A stretch of 64,000 bases of DNA, from the NCBI GenBank assembly GCA_954871525.1, contig OX940861.1, forward strand, positions 10,710,842 through 10,774,841, written 5' to 3'. This document shows, piece by piece, positions 25,804-37,510 of the stretch. This DNA comes from Parietaria judaica (taxonomy: Eukaryota; Streptophyta; Magnoliopsida; Rosales; Urticaceae). Position 1 is the stretch's first letter. The number at the start of each line of letters is the position of its first letter. Below the pieces are notes generated by a model. That model ran no database searches, was not told where the DNA came from, and saw only the letters and a program-made list of their open reading frames with translations. The position numbers were made by a program, and so were the translations under genes.

Positions 25804-26565
25804 CATTTGATTAGCAAAATAGCCAAAGTTTCCGTTTTATTAGCAAAATAGCCAATTGATGAGGTGGCACATATTTTATACCTATAATACCCTTTTAACC
25901 TAATATCAGAATTTGGTTTCCGATATTTTTTTATATCAACAAATTGACCGAAACAAACTGAAAACCCAAATCAAAATCTCTCTCTGACTATTTCGTTCTT
26001 TACTTTTTTTCAATCGTTATGTAACAGAGATCTCTTGCTCTCTCTTTGTAATTGATCTGAGCTCTCTCTCTCTCTCAGAGAGATCGAAGAATGGTCATCC
26101 AAAGCATCGCCAGCCCATGACCTTCGCCAGGCAGATCGCCGACGACGGAGACGATGTTGCTGGCGGAGAAGTCACGGAGTCCGTCGACGATTCGTGGGGT
26201 CTGTTTTCGCGCTCAATCACTGAGGGAGGAGTCTAATCGACATCACCGGTTCTCTGAAGCATCGAATCTGGGTTTGAATCACCACCCACCACCTCTGCGG
26301 GCACTGGCAAGCTTCGACCGCCATCAACGGAGTCGCCTCATCCTTCGCCATCGTCGTTGCGCCTGAAGTCGCTTCCTCCGAATGACGTCGAGCTCGCATG
26401 CCTTTACACATCAAACGTTCTATTTTCCATCCCTTCTCGAGTAAGTGATATCGGATCTAATATTTTCTTTCCGTCAATATTTTCTTTCTGTCTTCTCTTC
26501 TCTTCCGACTCAATCGATTCTCTCACTTTCCTATGCTTGGTTCATTAGAACTTTTGTGGTTCCGA

Positions 26566-26700
26566 AGGTACGTCGCTCAGGGAAAGGGAATTCTGCAGCC
26601 GCACACTCTGCTCGACGATACCGAGAGCGTCTTCGCCGGCCACGAGGCTCTGGAGAGTCTCAGCAACGGCCCTTTCGGCGAGGTCATCAAATCCGCGCAG
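26566..26700 (+). pseudogene. captured sucrose synthase exon fragment
   Basis: Forty-five codons starting RYVAQGKGILQPH and ending GPFGEVIKSAQ match the N-terminal region of plant sucrose synthases (AtSUS2/SUS3-like), which make UDP-glucose and fructose from sucrose. The frame ends in CAG followed by GTTCTG, where SUS genes commonly have an exon-intron border, so the fragment was probably copied from genomic DNA with its intron edge. Two codons later comes TGA. No other SUS exon is recognised nearby. It is not a functional gene. Confidence 0.75.
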
Positions 26701-26831
26701 GTTCTGTGAATCAAGCCTCTGATCGATCGTTACTCGAGCTTTTTGTGACAGAGGATTGAATTTCTGAATCTAAATTGCATGTAACTGGAAGCGATTGTGC
26801 TGCCTCTGTTTTTGGCCATTGTGGTACGGAA

Positions 26832-27238
26832 TTAATGTGGTTAATTCACGTTTTTGTTAGATATTAGGTTGTGTTAATGTGGCTAATTCACGGTTTTTGT
26901 TAGATATTAGATTGTATTAATGTGGTTAATTCACGTTTTTGTTAAATATTAGGTTGTATTAATGTGGTTAATTCACGGATTTTGTTAGATATTAGATTGT
27001 ATTAATGTGGTTAATTCACGTTTTTTGTTAGATATTAGGTTGTATTAATGTGGTTAATTCACTTTTTTGTTAGATATTAGGTTGTATTAATGTGGTTAAT
27101 TCACGGTTTTTGTTAGATATTCGATTGTATTAATGTGGTTAATACACTTTTTGTTAGATATTAGGTTGTATTAATGTTAGATATTAGGTTGTATTGGTTG
27201 TATTAATATGGTTAAATCACTTTTATGTTAGATATAAT
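26832..27238 (+). repeat. 42-bp minisatellite, about ten units
   Basis: The unit TTAATGTGGTTAATTCACGT plus TTTTGTTAGATATTAGGTTGTA is repeated head to tail with small length changes in a T-run and some substitutions; the last units are shortened. A further two to three units lie at 27513-27615, separated by about 270 bases of unique sequence. Confidence 0.9.
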
Positions 27239-27640
27239 GAGGAGGACGCAATCAAGTGCGAAGAAGTAAACAGGTGGGGAACCGGCTAGGGAAACGGCAT
27301 CGACGGTAGTGGAAACGACGGCTAATTCGAGTTTAGAAACATCATCGAGATCGGATAATGTTCCAATTGTGGTTGTTATAAAATCGATATTTGGGTTGTA
27401 CGAGTTTTTCATCACATGATGTTCATCGTCACTATGAAAATCGATTTTTTTTCTTTCAATATGAACCTTTTATATAACTGTTAAATGGTTGGTTGATATA
27501 CAGATTTTAGATTGTATTAATGTGGTTGATTCACGTTTTTTTATATATTAGGTTGTATTAATGTGGTTAATTCACGTTTTTGTTAGTTATTAGGTTGTAT
27601 TAATGTGGTTAATACACATCGAGTGATGGGTTTGTCGAAG

Positions 27641-27686
27641 AGAGAAGAAGAAGAAGAAGAAGAAGAAGAAGAAGAAGAAGAAGAAG
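27641..27686 (+). repeat. (GAA)n microsatellite
   Basis: About 15 GAA/AGA triplets in a row, directly after the last units of the 42-bp repeat family. Confidence 0.9.
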
Positions 27687-27970
27687 GAGGAAGTCAAATA
27701 TTGTTTATTTAAAAATCATTAATTTAAGGAATTAATAGGTGATAATTAATTGATTCAAATTTAAATATTAAGATTTATTTTTTGATTTTAATTATATCAC
27801 AATTTTTTTTTCTATTTTAATTAAATAATGTATTTATTTAATTGTAAGGTTAATAAGGTCTTTTGTGATTTATTAACGTGGTTGATTGGCTATTTGGCAA
27901 TATTAATCAAAAGGTTGGCTATTTTGCAAAATAGTTTTTCTAATTTGGCTATATAGCTATAGAGCCCATT

Positions 27971-29565
27971 TGTTTTTCATATAAAAAAACGGAAGCAAAA
28001 TTTTCCTTTTTTGGATTCATCCGGGATCGTATAGATGGGAAATAGAATAACGGGTTCTCCAAAATTACAACATTCGATTGAGACCTTGAAAATAGAGATT
28101 CTCGAGTACCATTGTGAAGAAACACGGGTCACATTTCAAATCTTCAAGAACTAATTATATATTGAAATGAAACTAAAAAAAATATGTGATACTAAGGTTT
28201 TTGGAGCATGGAGTAGGGCCCGGCCAGTAGTAATTGCCTTTTAACTGTAGCACTGCAAGATCATGGCCAAATTGCTTGCTGAGACCTTGTTGTTGTGTTG
28301 AGATACAAAATTTGTCCCACACAAACACAAATGAAATAAATACAATAACACCAAGGGTATTTATGTCTCGTAGTATTTGGTCATTAGTTATCACCTGCTG
28401 TAAGAAGCCGAATTGTACGTTTGGCTTTTCCTGAGACTGCGACACATAACCCACCACGAACGCTACCCACAGGATGCTTATCCTGGGGTGTGCAAATTCA
28501 TTTTATATTTTGATATGGATAGACAAATTTTGCACGAGTACACCTTACACTTTAGGAGAATGAGCAGTTTGTGCATTCATTTTAATTTTTTTAGCGGAAA
28601 TACTCCATGTTGTAGCAAGATGCCTCGTAAAGGTAAAAAGTTAATTAACAGAAAAATTAGTTTGTATTTGTAATGAAGCTGTCCAACGAGGCGTGTATAA
28701 TCACTCGAGAAAGACTCGCTTTCCATTAATCCTAACATTTATTAACTGTCCTTTTTTCTCATATATTAACTCTAAACTGACATTATGTGTATCCTTTTTT
28801 TTAAGTATAAACTACCCTCATACGTGGCCAAACATGGATACGAATCCTCGAAGGTCGATGAATCTGGAGGACGACAAACGGATTATGATATAAGGTTAAA
28901 AAAAATGAATTTTGAATTGAAAAGACTGATTATAAAATTAAGAAAGCAAAACAATGTGTCTTTTGTCTACTATGTGTCAAGCTGTACATGAATGACGTGT
29001 GCATACCAACGTGTGCAAGCCATGAACGAGAGTGAGGAACACGTGCTGACGCGTCGCCTGAGCTAGTGACACGTGGACGCTAGGATGAGAGAGTTGTGAT
29101 GCGTGCAAAACGTTACGCTTGGCAGGGCTGGATTAATGCTGAAGCATATTAAAGTTGGTCATTTTGCGGCATTAATATCAAATTTCTTTTTATTGTTATC
29201 ATTATTTAATTATACAAAAATAGTAAAAATATTAATTTTTATCCGTTTTAATCAATGATGTTTATTAATTAGTTTTTATTTAACATCATTGAAAAGGTTA
29301 GTTTTACAAATATAAATAGACCTAGTACTTTAGCCGCAATTTTTATAAAACTATCATCTTCTTCCCATGACCATTCGCCGCGCACAAAACCAGATGCAGC
29401 ACCATACTCGTGTGTTCTCGTGACACGCGTCCAAGGGGTCCATGGCTGAACTTGATCGTGAATCTCTCGTTTGTGGCGGGACAAGAACGGCGGCTGCAAA
29501 CAGCTCTAACTACGTGGTTCGGCCAATGCCCTATATGTGGCATTTTGCTACGCTTAACCACAGAG
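27971..29565. other. intergenic region
   Basis: No convincing gene. A 94-codon frame on the minus strand (28173-28457) includes the segment HDLAVLQLKGNYYWPGPTPC, faintly reminiscent of the start of RNase T2 proteins (LQWPG), but with an insertion and no catalytic His motif. I do not assign it. Around 28985-29100 there are several ACGTG motifs (GACGTG, AACGTG, CACGTG). Confidence 0.45.
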
Positions 29566-29570
29566 TATTT

Positions 29571-30376
29571 TGTTGGAATAAATGCATGTCCAATAATGTT
29601 CTAATAAAGACTTAGTTGTTGAAGAGTATGGGAATGAAAAGAGTCTCACATTGATTAAACACAAAGAGTTGGTGGTGTTTAAATAGAGTGGTATTCATGA
29701 CAAGCTCAACAAGTGGTTGAGCTAGTTATATGCTATGTAGAGTGTGATGCGGAGGCGGGGTGGCGAGATCATGCCACTTTATTCTCTCGCAACGCCAACC
29801 CTGCCGGTGCTGCCACCGGTGACACCAGATCCGGCTCGGGATCGGGGGTGGGGGCGTAGAGGCGCTAGTGGCGCTTTGTAAAGGCACCTGAGCACGTCGC
29901 ATCAGGGCGAGCGGTTTAGGCTCGGGTCCTCGGGCTCTTTCGCGGCGATTCTCGCCTAGCGGTAGCAATTACTTGGACCGCTAGACTTTCGCATAGCGGT
30001 AGAGGTAATGGCTACAGGGCGGTTTTCGTCGGTTACTGTCTTTTCAAAAAGGGTCGCTACCTTTAAAAATGGCAGTTACTTTTGCCTATAAAACACTCTC
30101 CATATTTCGAGTTCAAAAAATCATAAAAATATACGATATATAACTCGAAATACAGAATACCAAAAATCTCTCTCAACAATTTCCAGAAGCTGTTCTTGCC
30201 TATTTCGTGCTTCACAAACGTCTTGTGTAGTACGATTTAAGGCTTGCCGTATCATGTGGTATTCTTGCGTTGTAGACCTCTAGACGTTCTCGGAGGTGCT
30301 CGAAATACTATAAGGAAAGCGTGTTTCATGCGTGATTCAAGCCCGGAAGTCTTCGATCTCCAATAATTATCCAACA
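29571..30376 (+). repeat. 5' LTR of the copia element
   Basis: An 806-bp repeat with TGTTGG...CCAACA ends. Its last 301 bases (30076-30376) are collinear with 39256-39556, and its first 250 or so bases recur inverted at 39013-39248. The GCCTATAAAACACTC segment near 30083 is a probable TATA box for the element. Confidence 0.88.
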
Positions 30377-33032
30377 ATCTTATAGTATTTGTTTTGTTAG
30401 GCATATTGCCCTTAAACAATGTTTTATTTACCCATTGTAAAAGTTTATGACGTCACTCTTAATAAAGAAGACACTTATTATGATAATATTTTTTATAGTT
30501 CTTTATGTATAATCGAATGTTTATCCATAGTTCATAATGGAATGCAATTGTAATCTATCCATCACACAAGAGTCAATGTAAGGAACAATTGATAGATGCA
30601 ATAAATGAACTTAAATGTATCTGTGACTTAATTAAGCGGGTGGGAGCCTCTTAATTGATAAAGTCATTAATACGACTAAATGGAGAAAATCTTATTCTGG
30701 ATAGATATGTGTGTCATACCCATTAAGTGTATAAGTACGAAGTGTCTTCGTACTGGATAGGACTTGACTAAGTTCTGAAAGTGGCTCAACTAAGACCGTC
30801 GCTGACAACTTTGAACTAAGTCGTAAAAGATGATCAAATGGTAATTAATCTAAATCTTGAAGTGATCTTGAACCCTGACTGTTAGCTTGATTGAACTTTG
30901 ATTTGCTAGTTAAAGAACACAACATAACGCTGTTTCCAAAGCCGCTATATTGGGAACATGATAGTCGACAGGGAAGGGTAGCTCGATCACAGATATAGAT
31001 ATCACATAGCTTTTTACTAAGTCAAGATGATTCTCGGAATTGTCGGTCGTGAGAAGTAGTACGGGACTCATGCGCAGCTTACGTCTCCAAATCGTAAGTG
31101 AGTCGTCTACAATACCACCGATGGAATTCAGGAAGAAAAGCACTAAGGGGCTAAACGGTAAAACGCATGCTCAAGTGTGAATCATCAAGTGAAAGATTAA
31201 ACACTAGAATTTGATTATATCACTGGACACCTTAAGATATAAGGAATATATTATTCGCATCACTAAAGAGTACAACTTCGGGTTTTTAGTGGAGTAACAC
31301 CAGAGTTAACGGATTAATCCGTTGGAGCTTAAGTGATGTGGGTCCATGGTCCCCAGGATAGCTCTCTAAAGGACCAATCGTACAATTAGAATATTCGTTA
31401 TTCTAATTTATGATAGAACAATTGAAACTGAAGCTTGTGTCAAGTTTTGGAAAGTTTCAAAAAGTTGCGGCAAAAGTACCTAAAGTTTTGCCCAAAAAAA
31501 ATAGCTGATCAGAAAAACTCAAAACTGGAATAAATTGTCAACATCAATGTTGTATTAAATTTAATTCTAAGAGTTTTTTCTTCTATGATTTCATGTGAAA
31601 AAGCTACGGAAAAAAAGATATGAATTATATATCATAACAAGAGGTTATGTTAATTCATGAGAATTACTTAAAGATAAAATTAATGGGCTAGGTCCATTGG
31701 GTTTAATCTTAGCTAATTGATAGAGAGGGAATTCTACCAACCTTGGTGGTTAAGCCCATTAGGTATTTTCCTTATCATATTTTAATAAAAGATTAATTAT
31801 GTTAATTATCATGATAAACATATAAGGCAAGATTTTGAATCATGGAAATTACCAAGCTTGGTGACCAAGCAAGAGTTGGCGATTTCAAGCATGAATGAAA
31901 TCGAGTTTTATATGTTATGATAATTCAAGATACTAATTAATCATATTCAAATATGGTATTAATCTAAATTAAATAAATAAGAATTATATCATGAATATTA
32001 ATTATGCATGAATCATAAGAACTTGATTTGCAAGTTTTAAATAAAGATTTATAATGCATGAGAATTAATATTGATTGATTCATGACATTATTTAATTGAT
32101 AGGTTATTTACAAATAAGGAAAAGATTGATAAATCATGTGTCACCTAATTTGATTTAATTGAATTAATTTTTTACTAAGAATAATATTAGAAATCGCATA
32201 AACCTATTCATGGAAAGGGATTGGATTTCTTGGTATTTATTTTAATTAAAGAAAATGTATTCCCTTGATTAAAATATGATGAAATCGAATTTTACCTAAT
32301 ATGGTAGGTATTTGATTTTCATGATTCATATTTAAATCATATGAAATTAAATCTTAGGTATTTTATTCATCATAATTTCGAGCTCCTATCTAAATGGGAA
32401 GGTTGGAATTGGTTCTTGATTGATTGATTTGTAATTGACACTAATTAAGGTTGATTGATTTATCTAAAATTGGAAGTTATGCTTGCATGCCTTTTACTAT
32501 AATACAAGGCTTAAGCATCACATTCCACAAACACTCTCATATGCAAAACTCGAGTTCTCTCTCTAAGAAGTTCTCGAAATTTTCTCTCTCTCTCTAGAAA
32601 TCGGCTAGGCTAGAAGCAACGAAGTTCCATCAAACGAAGCCCACGCTTTGTGTACGAGAAAGTTCTAGAGAATATCCCGAAAGGCTTTGGGAGTTTCCTT
32701 GTCGCTTTAGAAGTCGTGCGGAAGCTCTGCTGAACCTCCCTAGGAGCATTCTCAAAGGCCGGCGGAAGCTCTGCCCAAATTCATAAAGCGCAGTGGAAGT
32801 CATCGTGAGAAATAGGTACGGCCTTATGCATTGGGTAAATAAATGCAAAACCATTTTATTGCTTTATTTATTTCCTTGACTAGAATTAATAATTACGTGT
32901 TTGAATAAATAACTAATTACTTAACCGATCGAATCTCCGTTATCTTGGTGCTCGGTTCTGGAAAAAGGAAGTAACTTCGGAAAGTGTAAAATGGGCCTTT
33001 CCGTGTAATACAAATTTTTAAAAGTTACCCCG
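30377..33032 (+). other. untranslated leader of the copia element
   Basis: 2.66 kb between the 5' LTR and gag without a long plus-strand frame. The common copia primer-binding motif complementary to initiator tRNA-Met (TGGTATCAGAGC) is not seen right after the LTR; the sequence there is ATCTTATAGTATTTG. A CT-rich patch lies at 32560-32600. Part of this leader may come from another element (TGTTAGGCATATTGCCC at 30398). Confidence 0.5.
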
Positions 33033-34978
33033 ATGGATCGAGGGCCCATCCCGAGATATGACGGAGGGGACATTAATATTTTTCCCTACATGTTTATGGC
33101 GACCGAAGCATCCATTTCAAGCATCAAAGTCATGAATCAGGATCTCGTGAAAATGGACCGTTTCGACGGTACAAACTTTACCCGATGGCAAGACAAGTTG
33201 ATCTTCCTCCTCACGGCGTTGAAGATCTACTACGTCTTGGACCCGGAGTTGCCGGCCATTCCCGAACTGGTGGACGACGACTCGGACAAAGTGAAGAAGG
33301 ATCGTGCGAAGCGCAAGGAGGACGAACTCTTGTGCCGTGGACACATACTCAATACGCTCTCCGATCGCCTCTACGATCTCTACACCGAAGTTCAATCCGC
33401 GTCGGAGATATGGAAGGCTCTCAAGTACAAATTCAAAGCCGAGGAAGAAGGTGCCAAAAAGTTCTTAATCTCGACGTATTTGGATTTCAAAATGAATGAC
33501 GGCAAGTCGATACTTTCACAAGAACACGAATTTCAAGTCATCGTCAACAAATTACGGGGTGTGAAAGTTGATAGTCCAGAAGCTTTTCAAGTTGGTGCAA
33601 TTGTTGCGAAATTGCCATCATCATCGAAAAGTTACCGGAAGAAACTTCTTCACAATTCCGAGGACTTCTCTTTGGAGCAAATCCAAAAAAATCTTCGAAT
33701 CGAGGAGGAATCGAAAGATAGAGAACGTTCCGAGGATGCCGGGACTTCGAAAGCCAACGCGGTGAGCGCGAAAGGCAAAAAGAATTTCGAAGCGAAAAAG
33801 AACTTTCTTGGTCCGAAAAAGACCAATGAGAAGTTCAAAAGTTCCGGTGCTCCCAAAGGACCAAAATCGGGCTGCTTTGTGTGCGGGAAGCCCGGCCATT
33901 ATGCTCGAGATTGTAGGAACAAGAAGGTTCCCAACAACGAGGCAAATGCAACCACGACCGAAGACAAAATCATCGCTACGGTGAGCAAGATTTTGGCTGT
34001 CAAGAGCAAGGCTAAAGGATGGTGGCACGACACTTGTGCTACCGTTCATGTCTCCTACGACAAGGCTGCCTTTAAGACTTACAACGAAGTCAATGGACAA
34101 GAGGTTTAAATGGGCAACGAAGGTCGTTCAAAGGTCGTCGGAATAGGCTTCGTTGATCTTGAATTCACTTACGGGAAGAAGGTCACTTTGACCAATGTGC
34201 TTCACGTGCCGGATATGAGTAGGAACCTTGTTAGTGGGGATCTTTTGGGAAAACCGGGAATTAAGACCGTGTATGAGTCGGGCAAATTGATTTTGACCCG
34301 CAACGGTGTGTTTGTTGGCAAGGGCTATTCTAGCGAGGGAATGGTCAAACTTTGTATTGTTGGTGATGTTATTAATGCAATTTCTTCTTCCGCGTATATG
34401 CTTGATTCCGTTTCTTTATGGCATAATAGACTAGCTCACATTTAAATTAGCACTATGAAAAGATTAATTAAATGTGGTTTGATTTCGTGCAATGTTAATG
34501 AGTTTAACAAATGTGAAATATGTGTGAAATCGAAAATGATTAAAAAACCTTTTTATAGTGTTGAGAGAAATTCCAATTTGCTAGATCTTATACATTCGGA
34601 TATATGTGAATTTAATGGTATGAAAACCCGTGGTGGTAATAGATATTTTATCACGTTCATTGATGATTGCTCTAGATTTTCATATGTTTATTTGTTAAAG
34701 AATAAAGATGAAGCTTTCAACACTTTTAAGACATATAAAGCGGAAGTGGAACACCAATTAGGAATTAAAATCAAAGTCCTTACAAGTGATAGGGGCGGAG
34801 AATATTTTCCTAACGAGTTTACTGCATTTTGCGAAGAAAATGACATTATTCATGAATGTTCCGCACCTCGTACACCGCAACAAAATGGTTTAGCCGAACG
34901 CAAAAATAGGACTTATCAAGAGATGATAAATGCTATGTTAATGAATTCGGGTTTACCATTTATTTGTGGGGTGAAGCT
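33033..34978 (+). pseudogene. copia gag-protease-integrase, broken
   Basis: One frame carries the polyprotein. The Gag domain (KMDRFDGTNFTRWQDKL onward) is followed by a CCHC zinc knuckle at codons 281-294 (CFVCGKPGHYARDC) and then the protease start WWHDTCATVHV (Asp at codon 333). Next come the GAG-pre-integrase region (SLWHNRLAH) and the integrase core with CEIC of the zinc finger, Asp in LIHSDICEF, Asp in TSDRGGEYF and Glu in QQNGLAERKNR, so the catalytic triad is present. Breaks: TAA at 34107-34109, TAA at 34443-34445, and a one-base deletion near 34961. The frame is then cut by the inner retrotransposon at 34979. Codon use is GC-richer in gag than in integrase. Confidence 0.9.
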
Positions 34979-35832
34979 TGTTAAGGTCGGATTTGGTCAA
35001 ATCCATCCTCAACACAACTCGTGTCGTTTTGCCCACAAACGACATGAAAGGGGGCGAGGAAGTTCAGCCCGAGGGGGGTATCTCCGACGAGGATAATCCC
35101 CGAGGGAGTTCAACCCCGAGGGAAATTATCTCCGACGAGGATAATATCCGAGGAAGCTCTACCGCGAGGGGGATTATTCCCGAGGAGGATCATCCCCGAG
35201 GAGGTTGGATCGCGAGGAAGCACAGCCACACAAAAGCAAGTTGCGAAGAAGTGTCCCGTCACGCTCGACGAGGGATTTCGTCATGATGATTATGCAGAGC
35301 CCGATGACAGCCGAAGGGACGTTCATTAATGAAGCTCACCTACCCAATCGATAAAAGGTGTCAGCCCCGGGGCTTGCAAGGCCCGATGACGGCTGAAGGG
35401 ACGTGCATTTAATGAAGCTCACCTACCCAAAATGACAGTCTACTCGGAAGCGACGTAAAGCAGAAATCGGCCATGCCTTCCATCGAATCACTCTAGGAGG
35501 CGAATGATTAAAAAGAGAAAAGGTGGGAAAAAGGCTAGGGGGCATAATGTAAATTGTAAACTCTATAAAAGGAGAAGAGAAGCCTCAACTATAGAGGTTC
35601 GAAGAAATAGAGGAAAAAGACCCGAAAAAGAGAGAAAGAAACCTTGTAATAGAACGGAAGAAAATCAACCCGAGGCTCATGATCCTTCATCTGTCCAGCT
35701 ATTCAACGGAAGAAAACCGAGCTCATTTCGGAAATTATAATAAAACATAGATATTCATCATTTGTTGTTATTTATTTATTATTTGATGATGTCTTTGTGA
35801 CTGGAAAAGGGTGGTGAAAAACCCCCTCTACA
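34979..35832 (+). repeat. 5' LTR of the F-box-carrying retrotransposon
   Basis: Starts TGTTAAGGTCGGATTTGG and ends ACCCCCTCTACA. It contains GAGGATAATC/CCGAGG-type short internal repeats (35080-35220) and a direct duplication around GAAGCTCACCTACCCAA (35320-35435). TCTATAAAAGGAG near 35561 is a likely TATA box for the element's transcript. Confidence 0.93.
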
Positions 35833-35852
35833 GTTTGGCGCCCACCGAGGGG
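35833..35852 (+). other. primer-binding-site-like start of the interior
   Basis: GTTTGGCGCCCACCGAGGGG directly follows the 5' LTR. TTTGGCGCCCACCG-type starts are common behind LTRs of plant Ty3/gypsy-related elements. I cannot assign the tRNA from memory with certainty. Confidence 0.6.
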
Positions 35853-35935
35853 CTTTGTTTTCTTTCTAACTCACAGCCAGGAATTTGGAGGAGCATGACG
35901 TCATTAAACGACACCATCGTCAGCAGCGTGCTCGA

Positions 35936-35977
35936 GGTGGTGACTGAGCGCGCGAGGTGGTGACTGAGCGCGCGAAA
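35936..35977 (+). repeat. about 20-bp tandem duplication in the element leader
   Basis: GAGGTGGTGACTGAGCGCGC occurs twice head to tail (about 35935 and 35955). Confidence 0.8.
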
Positions 35978-36373
35978 ACAGCGAGCATAACCCAAGGAGG
36001 CAACTCAAGGGCAGGAGTGACGTAAGAAGGGGAGACGTACGGACTCCTTGCGCTTAAGAGAGGTAGACGTATAGACGGTTAATCGGGAAAAGAAGCGCAC
36101 GCGTATCAAGGAGTCGGGGTGACTCCCGAAGCGTCATGAAGTGACAGCAAAACAGGGAATACGAAGGGACGCGTGTGAAACAATCGGCGGCTATAAAATG
36201 GGAAGTTTGGAGAGGACCAAGGAGAACAAGTCTGCGGAAGTAAAAACGAATTCGGTTAACTCTCAGATAAGTACAAATCTTTCCACCCAGAGAATAAAAG
36301 TCCCTTTCTTACTCCGAAACCAGTTTTTGTTAGTATTTTCACGTTACAGGTCGAGAAAGCATACAAAAAAGAA

Positions 36374-37255
36374 ATGGCGCTCATGGAAGAAGTTGGCCAA
36401 AGCTACATAGACGAGTCAGAGAGGATAGTGGATGAAGGTTGGGAATGGCCCAAGGAAGACACCACGGAAAGCCTGCGGGACCAGGAGGAGCTAAGAGTAC
36501 CGGGTGAACCACACCCCGCGTTGGAACTGGTCCTGCCATATCTTATGCCCGAGGAGCTCCTCGCGGTGGAGATGGTATGCACGTCATTGCGCGACGAGGT
36601 TCGGGGAAACAGCCTTCTGTGGCGCAACATCAGCATCTACAACCCGTTGAGCGAGCGGATGGAAGACGACAATCTCTTGAGGCTGGCAAGGAGATCTCAA
36701 GGGAAGATGGAGACTTTGACGCTGGATGGGTGCTTCGAGGTCACCAACGCCGCGTTGAAGACAATTCTGCAGGACAACCCGACGCTCGTAAAACTATGCC
36801 TGCCTCGCTGCCACCGAATCACCTTAGACGACGTGGTCAACAACCTGCCCACCATCAAGCACGGGATAAAATTCTTAAGGGTCAACGGGCTATTTCCCAG
36901 GGCCAAACTCGAAGACCTTCCCCCGCTGCTCACGGCGGGAAACCCAACCGATTACCCCGAGCAGCAGGCGCCCGCCCCACGCGGTCGACTGCTCGACATA
37001 GAGTTCTGCCGGAGGTGCGACAGAAACGTTTTTATCTACGAGAAGAGCACGAAGGTGCGAGCGGGAGACTCCGTCCGCCCGCCGTGTTTTGGCCGACGCC
37101 GAGGTAGTGGTGCTTGCGGTTTTTGCAGGTCATGCTACATCCTCGGTACCACGTGGTACACCCACCTCTGCACGGAATGTAACTTCGGGCGCACCAGCTT
37201 AGACTCCCTGGAGAAGGTCGTAACGACGGCCTGCTCGATCGTCGAGGAAGAGTGA
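36374..37255 (+). CDS. F-box/LRR protein, SKIP14-like, inside an LTR retrotransposon
   Basis: An intact 293-codon frame between the LTRs. Residues 47-90 form an F-box (PALELVLPYLMPEELLAVE, then VCTSLRDEV and LLWRNI), the part that binds SKP1/ASK in SCF ubiquitin ligases. Residues 113-165 are two leucine-rich (AMN1-like) repeats: LTLDGCFEVTNAALKTIL and LCLPRCHRITLDDVV. Residues 209-270 are Cys-rich (C212, C215, C238, C248, C251, C254, C266, C269), likely metal-binding. This order, including the DIEFCRRC start of the tail, recalls plant SKIP14 F-box proteins, which are usually longer (about 450 residues); here the N-terminus is short. The frame has no intron, fitting capture of a spliced transcript, but the parent's intron structure is not visible here. 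The start ATG follows an AAAAAAGAA stretch. Substrate unknown. Expression would come from the LTR promoter. It is unlike any gag or pol. Confidence 0.82.
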   Translation: MALMEEVGQSYIDESERIVDEGWEWPKEDTTESLRDQEELRVPGEPHPALELVLPYLMPEELLAVEMVCTSLRDEVRGNSLLWRNISIYNPLSERMEDDNLLRLARRSQGKMETLTLDGCFEVTNAALKTILQDNPTLVKLCLPRCHRITLDDVVNNLPTIKHGIKFLRVNGLFPRAKLEDLPPLLTAGNPTDYPEQQAPAPRGRLLDIEFCRRCDRNVFIYEKSTKVRAGDSVRPPCFGRRRGSGACGFCRSCYILGTTWYTHLCTECNFGRTSLDSLEKVVTTACSIVEEE

Positions 37256-37510
37256 GCCCGGAGTAAAGCTCGTACGCTGCTTGGTGCGAGGAGAGGATCG
37301 AAGTGGCCACCCCTTTGTAACCATTAGTAGATTATATTAGGTGGTAGAAGTTTGTTTGGCTTTGTTTTTAATACCGATATGTGTATGTTTTTCTTTTGTT
37401 CATTAATGAGCGAGCAAATTTATAAAGTTGGCAAAGGGTGTATGCAACTCTGCTCGGGGATAGTACCATTTAAAAAAAATATATCTATATATATACATAT
37501 ATATATACAT

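Larger units (their letters stand above)
25785..27970. mobile_element. inverted-arm element carrying captured gene fragments (Pack-MULE-like)
   Basis: The left arm contains AATAGCCAAATTG, TTAGCAAAATAGCC and AATAGCCAATTGATGAGG. The right arm (27870-27966) is the diverged inverse. The interior holds GC-richer, exon-like DNA (26080-26760) foreign to its surroundings, including a sucrose-synthase exon, followed by minisatellite arrays. There is no transposase. Target duplications cannot be read reliably, so class assignment is inference from arms plus captured exons. Part of the captured DNA (26100-26400) is not identified. Confidence 0.55.

Noticed and set aside
28173..28457. RNase T2-like exon on the minus strand
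   Set aside because: Only a loose LQ...WPG resemblance, with an insertion and no catalytic His motif.
36577..37107. 176-codon plus-strand frame inside the F-box ORF
   Set aside because: Alternative frame, Arg-rich, no recognisable domain; fully overlapped by the F-box frame.
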